DNA of 11,981 nt, from the NCBI GenBank assembly GCA_027490555.1, contig JAIXXW010000030.1, forward strand, positions 1 through 11,981, in the 5' to 3' direction. The notes below the pieces were generated by a model. The model did not search any database, was not told the DNA's origin, and saw only the letters and a program-made list of their open reading frames with translations. This document shows, piece by piece, positions 6,282 to 11,981 of the stretch (the stretch's first letter is position 1; each line of letters starts with the position of its first letter). The DNA comes from Comamonadaceae bacterium. GTDB taxonomy: Bacteria; Pseudomonadota; Gammaproteobacteria; Burkholderiales; Burkholderiaceae_C. The position numbers and the translations under genes are program-made.

Positions 6282-7289
6282 TCAGCGCCGCACCTGCAGG
6301 GCCCCGGGGTTGACAATGTTGGTGGGCGTCCCTTTGATGAAATTCACCACATTGTCAAATGCCGTGCCAAAGTAAAGCTCATAGCTGTCTTTTTCGACGT
6401 AACCGATGTGCGGCGTGCAGATGCAGTTTTCCAGCCGCAGGAGTGCCGAACCTTGCAAAATCGGCTCGGATTCGAAAACATCGATGGCCGCCATGCCGGG
6501 GCGTCCCCGGTTCAAAGCGCCAATCAGTGCATTGGGCTCGATCAATTCGGCACGCGAGGTGTTGACCAAAATGGCGGTGGGTTTCATCCTCCCCAGGTCG
6601 TCGGCCGTGACCATGCCCGTCGTCACATCGTTCAGGCGCAGGTGCAAGGACAGGAAATCCGCACTTTCAAAAAACGACTCACGGCTGGCCGCCGCAGTCA
6701 AGCCGTCTTTGACGGCGCGGATGCGCGATTCCTCACTGCCCCAGATCTGAACATGCATGCCAAATGCGCGGCCGTAACCCGCAACCAGCTGGCCAATCTT
6801 GCCGTAGCCCCAGATGCCCAGCGTCTTGCCCTTGAGCACTGTGCCGAGTCCAAAGTTGACCGGCATAGAGCCAGATTTGAGACCGGACTGCTGCCATGCC
6901 CCATGCTTGAGGTTGCCGATGTAGTGGGGGATCCGCCTGGCCGCAGCCATGACCAATGCCCAGGTCAATTCGGCCGGTGCGATGGGTGAGCCCACACCTT
7001 CGGCCACCGCCACGCCCCGTTCGGTGCAGGCCGACAGATCGATGTGTCCACCGAGACGGCCGGTTTGCGCAATCAATTTGAGGCGGGGCAATTTTTCAAT
7101 CAATGCCCTGTTCAAGGCCGTGCGCTCACGGATCAAGACGATCACATCAGCATCTTTGAGGCGCACTGACAGTTGGCCAATGCCCTTGACTGTGTTGGTG
7201 TAGACCTTGGCGGGATAGTTTTCGAGCTTGGACGCACACTCGAGCTTGCGGACGACATCCTGGTAGTCGTCAAGGATCACAATGTTCAT
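6282..7289 (-). CDS. D-2-hydroxyacid dehydrogenase family protein
   Basis: This 335-residue protein is of the D-isomer-specific 2-hydroxyacid dehydrogenase family, which interconverts 2-oxo acids and D-2-hydroxy acids with NAD(P). The nucleotide-binding domain carries LGIWGYGKIGQ (157-167). The catalytic triad is visible as Arg246 in NTSRAEL, Glu275 in FESEP and His294 in TPHIGY. The second strand ends IWGSEES (182-188) without the acidic residue usual in NAD-specific enzymes at the first position, so cofactor preference is open. I recognise near-identical proteins in Comamonadaceae but no established substrate. It lies 85 bases after a small unknown gene and 106 bases before the catabolic row. 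A link to that row is possible but not shown. The ribosome site is weak. Confidence 0.92.
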   Translation of the reverse strand: MNIVILDDYQDVVRKLECASKLENYPAKVYTNTVKGIGQLSVRLKDADVIVLIRERTALNRALIEKLPRLKLIAQTGRLGGHIDLSACTERGVAVAEGVGSPIAPAELTWALVMAAARRIPHYIGNLKHGAWQQSGLKSGSMPVNFGLGTVLKGKTLGIWGYGKIGQLVAGYGRAFGMHVQIWGSEESRIRAVKDGLTAAASRESFFESADFLSLHLRLNDVTTGMVTADDLGRMKPTAILVNTSRAELIEPNALIGALNRGRPGMAAIDVFESEPILQGSALLRLENCICTPHIGYVEKDSYELYFGTAFDNVVNFIKGTPTNIVNPGALQVRR

Positions 7290-7325
7290 GCACAGTATTG
7301 TGCCTTGTCACAGACAGGGTTGACG

Positions 7326-7361
7326 CGGCTGGATTGAAGACATTTGGGTCCAGTCCAGCCG
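7326..7361. repeat. 8-bp inverted repeat in intergenic gap
   Basis: CGGCTGGA at 7326-7333 and TCCAGCCG at 7354-7361 are perfect inverted copies around a 20-base loop. They lie just after the stop codon of the small unknown gene. There is no U-tract after the stem in either direction, so an intrinsic terminator is not supported. Confidence 0.45.
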
Positions 7362-7374
7362 AGGGCGTGCCCAC

Positions 7375-7683
7375 TCAGTGTCGGTTTTCCAGCGCGACGA
7401 GACGATCGAGTTCGGCGCAGACGTCGGCCATGCGCCCGGACATCACCAGTCTGCCGGGGGTGCGAGCGCCATCGCCGGTCTCATGGACCATCACGACCCG
7501 CAGACCGGGGGCCTTGGCTTGCAGGGGCCTGGCCTGGGAACTGGGCACGGCATGAAGGACGGGCCGCGTGGCCCGTGGAAGGTGCAAACGGGCCGGTGAG
7601 CGGGGGCTGACCGCCGGATGGCTGGCCTGAAAACCAGCGATTTTCTTGAACAGGCCTGAAAAGGCCAAAAGTGCGATTCCCAT
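7375..7683 (-). CDS. small protein of unknown function
   Basis: I do not recognise a named family. From the ATG at 7683 the product has 102 residues. A hydrophobic N-terminus MGIALLAFSGLF is followed by a Pro/Arg/His-rich low-complexity middle (about 25-60). The C-terminal segment looks folded: GLRVVMVHETGDGA then GRLVMSGRMADVCAELDRL. A start 11 codons upstream (7716) is possible, but AAAGG at 7694-7690, six bases before 7683, favours the shorter form. The C-terminal part resembles hypothetical proteins I associate with Comamonadaceae. It lies between lexA and the D-2-hydroxyacid dehydrogenase gene on the same strand. An overlapping plus-strand frame (7298-7555) looks like shadow sequence. 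The N-terminus could be a weak signal or membrane anchor. Confidence 0.6.
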   Translation of the reverse strand: MGIALLAFSGLFKKIAGFQASHPAVSPRSPARLHLPRATRPVLHAVPSSQARPLQAKAPGLRVVMVHETGDGARTPGRLVMSGRMADVCAELDRLVALENRH

Positions 7684-7689
7684 GTGAAA

Positions 7690-7694
7690 CCTTT
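7690..7694 (-). promoter_or_regulatory. ribosome site choosing the start of the small unknown gene
   Basis: AAAGG on the minus strand lies six bases before the ATG at 7683. The upstream in-frame ATG at 7716 has no comparable site. Confidence 0.5.
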
Positions 7695-7739
7695 CAATGG
7701 CATGGAGGTTGGACACAGGCAGGATTGGTAAGAAGCCAT

Positions 7740-7787
7740 TGCGTTCAGGGCTGATGTACAGCGCCCGCCACCTGAACGCATGGCGGG
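7740..7787. repeat. interleaved inverted repeats with pseudoknot topology
   Basis: A perfect 10-bp inverted repeat pairs 7740-7749 (TGCGTTCAGG) with 7771-7780 (CCTGAACGCA). A second perfect 7-bp repeat pairs 7764-7770 (CCCGCCA) with 7781-7787 (TGGCGGG). The arms alternate, so the stems either exclude each other or form an H-type pseudoknot. A further 4-bp hairpin (GCTG-ATGTA-CAGC, 7750-7762) lies in the remaining loop. The block starts six bases after the lexA stop codon. No U-tract follows. Confidence 0.7.
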
Positions 7788-7792
7788 GTTCT

Positions 7793-8464
7793 TCACATCA
7801 TGGCGCTGTTTCGGATCAAACCCACGGCCAGGCCTTCGATGTCAAACGGCTCTCCGGGGTGGATCCGGATCGTGGGGTAGTCGGGGTTTTCGGGCAAGAG
7901 TTCAATGCCCTGGGCTGTCTTGCTCAGGCGTTTCACAGTGACCTCGTCACCCAGTCTGGCCACCACAATTTGGCCATGGCGAACGTCCTTGGTGGCTTTC
8001 ACGGCCAGCAAGTCGCCATCGATGATGCCGATGTCGCGCATGGACATGCCACGCACACGCAGCAAATAGTCGGGTGGGGTGGAAAACAGGCTGCTCTCGA
8101 CCTGGTAGGTGCGGTCAACGTGTTCCTGCGCCAGCAGGGGAGAGCCTGCGGCAACCCGACCGACCAGGGGCAAGCACAACTGGCCCAGCCCGGGCAAACT
8201 CATGCTGAAAAGATCGCTGGCGGTCCGTTGCGCACTGCGGTGCGATCCCTTGAGGCGGATACCGCGCGAGGTGCCGCTGACCAATTCGATCGCCCCTTTT
8301 CGGGCCAGGGCCTTGAGGTGTTCCTCTGCGGCATTGGCCGACTTGAAACCGAGAACCTGGGCAATTTCTGCGCGTGTGGGCGGGGCTCCGGTGTTGGCAA
8401 TGCTGGTTTGAATGAGCTCCAGTATCTGTTGCTGCCGATCGGTCAGTTTGGGGCTGTCGGTCAT
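7793..8464 (-). CDS. lexA: LexA repressor, SOS regulator
   Basis: This 223-residue protein is the SOS repressor, which binds CTG-N10-CAG operators and cleaves itself when stimulated by RecA-ssDNA. The N-terminal winged HTH (1-72) contains LTDRQQQILELI (7-18) and the recognition segment SANAAEEHLKAL (42-53). The S24 peptidase-like domain has the cleavage site Ala106-Gly107 in VGRVAAGSP. The nucleophile is Ser141 in RGMSM, and the activating lysine is Lys178 in VTVKRL, so autocleavage should be intact. The length is slightly greater than E. coli's 202 residues, as is common in betaproteobacteria. The ribosome site AAGGA lies six bases before the ATG. Two SOS boxes lie just upstream, predicting autoregulation. 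A structured sequence follows the stop. Confidence 0.98.
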   Translation of the reverse strand: MTDSPKLTDRQQQILELIQTSIANTGAPPTRAEIAQVLGFKSANAAEEHLKALARKGAIELVSGTSRGIRLKGSHRSAQRTASDLFSMSLPGLGQLCLPLVGRVAAGSPLLAQEHVDRTYQVESSLFSTPPDYLLRVRGMSMRDIGIIDGDLLAVKATKDVRHGQIVVARLGDEVTVKRLSKTAQGIELLPENPDYPTIRIHPGEPFDIEGLAVGLIRNSAMM

Positions 8465-8485
8465 GTGGCTTCCTTGAGGAGTTAA

Positions 8486-8501
8486 CTGATTTTTTATCCA
8501 G
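8486..8501. promoter_or_regulatory. SOS box 2 (LexA operator) upstream of lexA
   Basis: CTGATTTTTTATCCAG fits the CTG-N10-CAG operator pattern with an AT-rich centre. It lies 19 bases (centre to centre) from the first box and 22 bases before the lexA ATG. Confidence 0.7.
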
Positions 8502-8504
8502 TAC

Positions 8505-8520
8505 CTGTATTTTTAAACAG
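8505..8520. promoter_or_regulatory. SOS box 1 (LexA operator) upstream of lexA
   Basis: CTGTATTTTTAAACAG is close to the consensus CTGTATATATATACAG, with both CTG/CAG half-site ends intact. It overlaps the putative -10 region of the lexA promoter, which fits repression by occlusion. Confidence 0.88.
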
Positions 8521-8537
8521 TTTTTGGATTTGTGCAA
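8510..8537 (-). promoter_or_regulatory. putative lexA promoter
   Basis: On the minus strand TTGCAC (8537-8532) and TAAAAA (8515-8510) are 16 bases apart and could serve as -35 and -10. The -10 lies within SOS box 1. The hexamers are imperfect, so only the general location is well supported. Confidence 0.45.
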
Positions 8538-8611
8538 GGATTTTTTCTCAAGAGCCAAGCGGCAGGCCTTGTCCCCCACTGGCCTGGGCCTTGTGGGCCA
8601 GGGTTTGGCCC

Positions 8612-8642
8612 GAAAACGACAAAGCCCCAAACATGGGGCTTT
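8612..8642 (-). terminator. intrinsic terminator after adk
   Basis: AAAGCCCC (8642-8635 on the minus strand) pairs with GGGGCTTT (8628-8621) around a six-base loop, an 8-bp perfect stem. It is followed by GTCGTTTT. It lies about 54 bases past the adk stop and separates adk transcription from lexA. Confidence 0.8.
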
Positions 8643-8695
8643 CGGGTGGGTCAAGCCGTGCGCGGGGTAAGGGCTTGGTTCGGGGCAGGACCTGC

Positions 8696-9352
8696 TCAGG
8701 AGGACAGGGCTTGCAAGGCGCGGGCGGTGATGTCTTCGACGCTGCCGGTGCCACTGATCACCCGGTATTGGGGGGCTGCGGCGGGCTCGCTGCGTGCCCA
8801 GTTGGCGTAGTAGTCCACCAGGGGGCGGGTCTGGGCGCTGTACACGTCCAGGCGTTTCTTCACGGTGTCCTCCTGGTCATCCGCGCGCTGCACCAGCGGC
8901 TCTCCGGTCACGTCGTCGATGCCGTCCACTTTGGGTGGGTTGAATTTGACGTGGTAGGTGCGACCCGAAGCGGGGTGCGAGCGGCGGCCGCTCATGCGGT
9001 CGATGATGGCATCAAAGGGCACATCGATTTCCAGCACGAAGTCGAGTTTCACGCCGGCGGCCTTCATGGCATCGGCCTGGGGAATGGTTCGGGGGAAGCC
9101 ATCAAACAAAAAACCGTTGGCGCAGTCGGCTTGGGCGATCCGCTCCTTGACCAGGTTGATGATCAGGTCGTCGCTGACCAGACCACCGGACTCCATCACC
9201 GCCTTGGCTTGCAGGCCCAGGGGCGTGCCGGCTTTCACAGCGGCCCTGAGCATGTCGCCAGTTGAAATCTGGGGGATTTTGTATTTTTGGCAGATGAAGG
9301 TGGCTTGTGTGCCTTTGCCTGCACCGGGTGCGCCCAACAAAATCAGTCTCAT
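8696..9352 (-). CDS. adk: adenylate kinase
   Basis: This 218-residue cytoplasmic enzyme converts ATP and AMP to two ADP. The start is the ATG at 9352, which gives the canonical N-terminus MRLILLGAPGAGKGTQ with the P-loop at 7-14 and a ribosome site (AAGGA, seven bases away). The frame extends upstream, but the extra sequence is not family-like. AMP-binding residues lie in STGDMLR (30-36) and FDGFPRT (83-89). A long LID domain (about 122-159) lacks the four zinc-binding cysteines, as in other Gram-negative enzymes. The length matches the long bacterial form. It follows kdsB by 140 bases with room for its own promoter and is closed by a terminator. Confidence 0.98.
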   Translation of the reverse strand: MRLILLGAPGAGKGTQATFICQKYKIPQISTGDMLRAAVKAGTPLGLQAKAVMESGGLVSDDLIINLVKERIAQADCANGFLFDGFPRTIPQADAMKAAGVKLDFVLEIDVPFDAIIDRMSGRRSHPASGRTYHVKFNPPKVDGIDDVTGEPLVQRADDQEDTVKKRLDVYSAQTRPLVDYYANWARSEPAAAPQYRVISGTGSVEDITARALQALSS

Positions 9353-9381
9353 GGGAAATTCCTTGTGATTGGTGTTCTCAG

Positions 9382-9402
9382 GGTCAGTCCGGCCAACTGA
9401 CC
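9382..9402 (-). promoter_or_regulatory. stem-loop in the adk leader
   Basis: GGTCAGT and ACTGACC form a perfect 7-bp stem around a seven-base loop (9389-9395), about 40 bases before the adk ribosome site. No U-tract follows, so it is not a terminator. It may affect mRNA stability or be incidental. Confidence 0.4.
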
Positions 9403-9416
9403 AGATCCATCCACGG

Positions 9417-9442
9417 TTTGAGAATAGCACGCCATCCTCAAA
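9417..9442. promoter_or_regulatory. inverted repeat in the probable adk promoter region
   Basis: TTTGAG (9417-9422) and CTCAAA (9437-9442) are inverted copies 14 bases apart, with a TATTCT-like -10 candidate between them on the minus strand. I see no good -35. It could be an operator, but the evidence is thin. Confidence 0.25.
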
Positions 9443-9492
9443 GTTACCTGACGGGTCTGGTCTGGGTGCTGGACTGGGGGTGGATGACGTGG

Positions 9493-10269
9493 TCAGGCCA
9501 GCAGTTGACGCACGCGCAACAGGTCTTCCGGTGTGTCGACACCGGGGCCTGGGCTTTGCGGCGTCACATGCACGGCAATGCGGTGGCCGTGCCACAGCGC
9601 GCGCAGTTGCTCCAGCGACTCCATGGTCTCCAAAGGGGAGGGCGGCAAGGTCGGAAACAGCGACAAAAAACCAGCCCGGTAGCCGTAGATCCCGATGTGC
9701 CTGAGCGGGGGCGGGTTGGGCAAGGCCTTGAAGGTGCCGCTGCTCTGGCCGTCCCGCCACCAGGGCAGGGGCGCGCGGCTGAAGTACAGGGCCATCTGTT
9801 GGCCATCCATGACCACCTTGACCACGTTCGGGTTGGTGAACTCTTCCAAAGAGCCCACCGCATGGGCCGCTGTGCTCATGCTGGCCTCGGGCCTTTGGCT
9901 CAGGAGCCGGGCCACATCGTCGATCAAGGCGGGCGGTATCAAAGGTTCATCGCCTTGCACATTGACCACCAAGGCCTCGGCGGTCAGCCCCAGAAGTTCG
10001 CACGCTTGCGCCAAGCGGTCGCTGCCACTGAGGTGGTCCTGGCGCGTCAGCACGGCCTGGATGCCGTGTGCACGGCAGGCCTGCACAATCCGTTCGTCGT
10101 CGGCGGCCACCACCACTTGCCGGGCTTGGGACTTCTGGGCGCGTTGGGCCACACGGACCACCATGGGCAGTCCGCCAATGTCAGCCAGGGGTTTGTCGGG
10201 CAGGCGGCTGGAGGCCATGCGCGCCGGAATCAACACGGTGAATTCCGGACTCAGGGTGCTGTCGTTCAT
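9493..10269 (-). CDS. kdsB: 3-deoxy-manno-octulosonate cytidylyltransferase
   Basis: This 258-residue enzyme activates Kdo with CTP to CMP-Kdo, the donor for the inner core of lipopolysaccharide. All family motifs are present: VLIPARMASSRLPDKPL (12-28), DHLSGSDR (78-85), NVQGDEPLIP (103-112) with Asp107 as a metal ligand, HIGIYGYR (191-198), ETMESLEQLRALW (214-226) and GVDTPEDL (243-250) with Asp245 as the second metal ligand. The stop of the upstream trm112 gene is nine bases before the ATG. The GAGG ribosome site overlaps that stop, indicating translational coupling. The length is normal for the family. Confidence 0.98.
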   Translation of the reverse strand: MNDSTLSPEFTVLIPARMASSRLPDKPLADIGGLPMVVRVAQRAQKSQARQVVVAADDERIVQACRAHGIQAVLTRQDHLSGSDRLAQACELLGLTAEALVVNVQGDEPLIPPALIDDVARLLSQRPEASMSTAAHAVGSLEEFTNPNVVKVVMDGQQMALYFSRAPLPWWRDGQSSGTFKALPNPPPLRHIGIYGYRAGFLSLFPTLPPSPLETMESLEQLRALWHGHRIAVHVTPQSPGPGVDTPEDLLRVRQLLA

Positions 10270-10278
10270 GCTCAGGCC

Positions 10279-10485
10279 TCAAAGCGGCGGGCGCAGGGCT
10301 GCGAGCCGCTCGATTTCCTCATCGCTCAGGGTGCGGGCTTCGTTTTCCAACAGGATGGGAATGCCCTGGCGCACCGGGTAGGCCAAGCGGGCGCTGCGCG
10401 AGAGCAACTCCTGCTGCTCCCGGTCAAAACTTAAGGGGCCTTTGGTGACTGGGCAAACCAGCAATTCAAGCAATTTGATGTCCAT
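10279..10485 (-). CDS. Trm112/YcaR-family small protein
   Basis: This 68-residue protein begins MDIKLLELLVCPVTKGPL, the signature of the bacterial Trm112 (UPF0434/YcaR) family. Members found next to lpxK and kdsB in many proteobacteria are thought to act as small methyltransferase-activating partners, like eukaryotic Trm112. Their bacterial role is poorly defined. The zinc-ribbon CxxC seen in some homologues is reduced to Cys11 here (CPVT), so metal binding is doubtful. It starts seven bases after the lpxK stop and ends nine bases before kdsB, so the three genes are one transcription unit. The ribosome site is weak, suggesting coupling to lpxK translation. Confidence 0.92.
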   Translation of the reverse strand: MDIKLLELLVCPVTKGPLSFDREQQELLSRSARLAYPVRQGIPILLENEARTLSDEEIERLAALRPPL

Positions 10486-10492
10486 GGCGTGA

Positions 10493-11524
10493 TCATAGCG
10501 GGCGCTGCTCAGCGCCTTGGTGGGGCAACAGGCGGCTGTCCAAAGCCGCCCAAAAGGCCGGCTCGGGTGTCAAAGTCAAGGGCACCGCCAGAGCCTTTGG
10601 CTGGCGTTGCCAGAGTTTGGCAGCGTCTTTTTCGGTGCACAGCAAAGGCCGTGTCAGCGCGGACTGGGGCCAGGCGGCAAAGTCGTGGTGGTCCGGCAAG
10701 GCGGTGGTTTGGTGCAAGGTCAAGCCTTGTTCGCGCAGCAGCTTGAAAAAGCCCTCTGGCCTGGCCAGACCGGCCAGTGCATCCACCGCCTGGTTGCGCA
10801 GCGCAGCCAACTCAACCCGGTGGCCGAAGGCGTCCGTGGCCCAGGGGCTCAGTGCACGCCGGGCCTGGAATCCGCCACCGACCGGATTGGCGCCGGTGTG
10901 CAGCAAAAGATCGACCGATCTGGGCCAAGGCTCCCGCAGCGGACCAGCGGGCAGCAGCCATCCATTGCCAATGCCGCGTTCGTCCATCACGCAGATCTCG
11001 AGGTCGCGGGCCAAGCCCGCATGCTGCAAGCCATCGTCGCAAACGAGGATGTTGACCTCGGGGTGGGCCGCCAGCAAGGCCTGGCCTGCGTCGGCACGCC
11101 GGCGACCCACCCAGACCGGAACACCGGTGGTCTGGTGGATGAGCAAAGGTTCGTCGCCCACGTCGGCAGGAGCACTGTCCGGCTGCACGGCGCGGACGTC
11201 CTGCGTTTGACGGCCGTGTCCGCGCGAGACCACGCCGGGCCGCCAGCCCTGTTTTTGCAGGTGCCCCACGATGGCCATCGTCAAAGGCGTTTTGCCTGCG
11301 CCGCCGACCACCACATTGCCCACCACCACCACAGGCACGGGCAAACGTGTGCTTTTTCGCCAGCCGCTGCGGTAGGACTGCCGATGGGCCCAACCCATCA
11401 GGCCATACAGCCAGGACAGTGGGGTGAGCCAGCGGGCCAGCCCCTGGCGGGACTGCCAGACCCGGGGCAAATGGTGGTGCAGAAAATGCCGCATCAGCAA
11501 GCCAGTGCCTGCGCCGGGGCGCAT
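10493..11524 (-). CDS. lpxK: tetraacyldisaccharide 4'-kinase (lipid A biosynthesis)
   Basis: This inner-membrane kinase phosphorylates the tetraacyldisaccharide 1-phosphate intermediate at the 4' position to give lipid IVA. A short hydrophobic segment (LTPLSWLYGLMGWA, 33-46) precedes VPVVVVGNVVVGGAGKTP, whose Walker A is GGAGKTP at 74-80. SRGHGR (100-105), GDEP (123-126), CDDGLQH (162-168) and LPAGPLRE (191-198) complete the family set. The ATG at 11524 gives 343 residues. Met11 (11494) would give MRHFLHHHLPRVW, which fits the usual LpxK start better, but neither has a clear ribosome site. It heads the lpxK-trm112-kdsB unit. exbB and exbD, usually upstream in relatives, are missing. Confidence 0.97.
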   Translation of the reverse strand: MRPGAGTGLLMRHFLHHHLPRVWQSRQGLARWLTPLSWLYGLMGWAHRQSYRSGWRKSTRLPVPVVVVGNVVVGGAGKTPLTMAIVGHLQKQGWRPGVVSRGHGRQTQDVRAVQPDSAPADVGDEPLLIHQTTGVPVWVGRRRADAGQALLAAHPEVNILVCDDGLQHAGLARDLEICVMDERGIGNGWLLPAGPLREPWPRSVDLLLHTGANPVGGGFQARRALSPWATDAFGHRVELAALRNQAVDALAGLARPEGFFKLLREQGLTLHQTTALPDHHDFAAWPQSALTRPLLCTEKDAAKLWQRQPKALAVPLTLTPEPAFWAALDSRLLPHQGAEQRPL

Positions 11525-11669
11525 GCAAAATGGGAGAATCCAGCGAGATGACAGCGCAGGTCCAGCGGCATGGGGATGGGTGTGACAGCCAAGTGTGTGC
11601 TGGATTATCGGACAAGCCGTGGCTGGGGGATCGCTTGGCGCATCCTGCGGTGTTCCCAGCGCCCATTGG

Positions 11670-11678
11670 TGTGGATAA
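11670..11678 (+). promoter_or_regulatory. consensus DnaA box
   Basis: TGTGGATAA is the exact complement of the DnaA box TTATCCACA. It is followed by a related AT-rich stretch CTTTGTTGAAAACTTGG. It is a single perfect box, with no cluster of boxes or DNA-unwinding repeats around it, so it does not by itself indicate a replication origin. Confidence 0.5.
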
Positions 11679-11848
11679 CTTTGTTGAAAACTTGGATGGA
11701 TGGCCCGATTTTGAATACTCAGGTACAGATGCAGGCGCTTGAATTCACACTGGAAAAAGAAAAATCTTCATGAAATCAATGACTTACGAAGGTTGCATGA
11801 ATAATCTTCTGGGCTGTTCCCTGATAAGGGCCGAGAGGCTAGGCTTGT

Positions 11849-11852
11849 GGAG
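11849..11852 (+). promoter_or_regulatory. ribosome site for the probable xseA
   Basis: GGAG lies eight bases before the ATG at 11861. The later in-frame ATGs at 11888 and 11921 have no such site, and an in-frame TAG at 11840 rules out a longer product. Confidence 0.5.
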
Positions 11853-11860
11853 TACTTGGC

Positions 11861-11981
11861 ATGGCGGATGCGGTTTTGCGGCCCAAAATGCGCTGGAAAC
11901 ACCGATCAATCTTGAATCTCATGGCTGAAAACCTCGATTTCACGGCCCGCGCGTGGACAGTTGGTGCGCTGTGCCGCGCCA
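11861..11981 (+). CDS. xseA: probable exodeoxyribonuclease VII large subunit, N-terminal fragment cut by window edge
   Basis: Forty codons are open to the window edge. After a short variable lead, the segment ARAWTVGALCRA (residues 29-40) matches my recollection of the start of the OB-fold domain in betaproteobacterial XseA (typically RxWxVxALxRAV). XseA with the small subunit XseB degrades single-stranded DNA in both directions. It is also the gene I would expect on this side of the exbB-exbD-lpxK region in relatives. The GGAG ribosome site selects the ATG at 11861. The fragment is too short for certainty, and another protein is possible. It is the only plus-strand gene I can support. Confidence 0.5.
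   Translation, partial: MADAVLRPKMRWKHRSILNLMAENLDFTARAWTVGALCRA

Larger units (their letters stand above)
11525..11860. other. 336-base divergent intergenic region between lpxK and the probable xseA
   Basis: No convincing gene is visible; the open frames inside have no family-like features. The right half is noticeably more AT-rich than the flanking genes. It contains a consensus DnaA box and a small CCCT-GATA-AGGG hairpin (11819-11830). ATGACT and TAATCT, 17 bases apart near 11780-11810 on the plus strand, are a weak candidate promoter for the plus-strand gene. Promoters for both divergent genes should lie here, but I cannot place them with confidence. Confidence 0.5.

Noticed and set aside
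7290..7312. CRP-like site before the D-2-hydroxyacid dehydrogenase gene (TGTGACAAGGCACA)
   Set aside because: The half-sites have the wrong spacing (N5) and an incomplete second half, so it does not meet the TGTGA-N6-TCACA pattern.
8696..9760. Extension of the adk frame to 354 residues
   Set aside because: The N-terminal extension overlaps kdsB antisense sequence and looks random. The ATG at 9352 has a proper ribosome site and the canonical adenylate kinase start.
11670..11700. Replication origin near the DnaA box
   Set aside because: Only one exact box is present, without a box cluster, AT-rich unwinding repeats or dnaA/dnaN/gyrB neighbours.
11530..11742. Plus-strand open frame of 70 codons in the lpxK upstream gap
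   Set aside because: No ribosome site, no recognisable family, and composition unlike the neighbouring proteins.
1..11981. CRISPR array or long direct repeats
   Set aside because: No regularly spaced repeated units were seen on either strand.

Overview
The window is GC-rich bacterial DNA that reads as a betaproteobacterium of the order Burkholderiales, most likely Comamonadaceae. This rests on the gene order lpxK-trm112-kdsB-adk-lexA, on LPS-core and lipid A genes (Gram-negative), and on protein sequences I recognise as typical of that family. The genus is not determinable by eye. Almost all genes lie on the minus strand, so the transcriptional order runs from high to low coordinates.

Left edge (1-420): the 5' end of an IS3-family insertion sequence lies next to two tRNA genes, tRNA-Arg(TCT) and tRNA-Pro(TGG), both on the minus strand. 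The IS terminus abuts what looks like one arm of the tRNA-Arg terminator. The first 22 codons of the transposase OrfA sit just inside it.

Catabolic cluster (559-6175): five consecutive minus-strand genes. In transcription order they encode a PaaH-like 3-hydroxyacyl-CoA dehydrogenase, a crotonase-fold enzyme with an isomerase-type active site, a Crp/Fnr-family regulator, an aminoglycoside-phosphotransferase-like kinase, and an acyl-CoA dehydrogenase whose usual catalytic Glu is replaced by Asp. The last two match, as separate genes, the two halves of animal ACAD10/ACAD11 and bacterial LvaA/LvaC. Those proteins phosphorylate 4-hydroxyacyl-CoAs and then eliminate the phosphate. The cluster is therefore best read as a beta-oxidation module for 4-hydroxy acids with its own regulator. 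A strong terminator closes it. This is the most interesting system in the window.

Middle (6282-8464): a D-2-hydroxyacid dehydrogenase, a 102-residue protein of unknown function, and lexA. lexA is preceded by two tandem SOS boxes. The lexA-orf gap holds an unusually structured sequence of interleaved inverted repeats with pseudoknot topology.

Right part (8696-11524): adk with its own terminator, then the kdsB / trm112 / lpxK group for Kdo activation and lipid A phosphorylation, tightly packed. A 336-base gap with one consensus DnaA box follows. A gene on the plus strand, probably xseA, begins at 11861 and runs off the window. exbB and exbD, which I would expect between xseA and lpxK in relatives, are absent.
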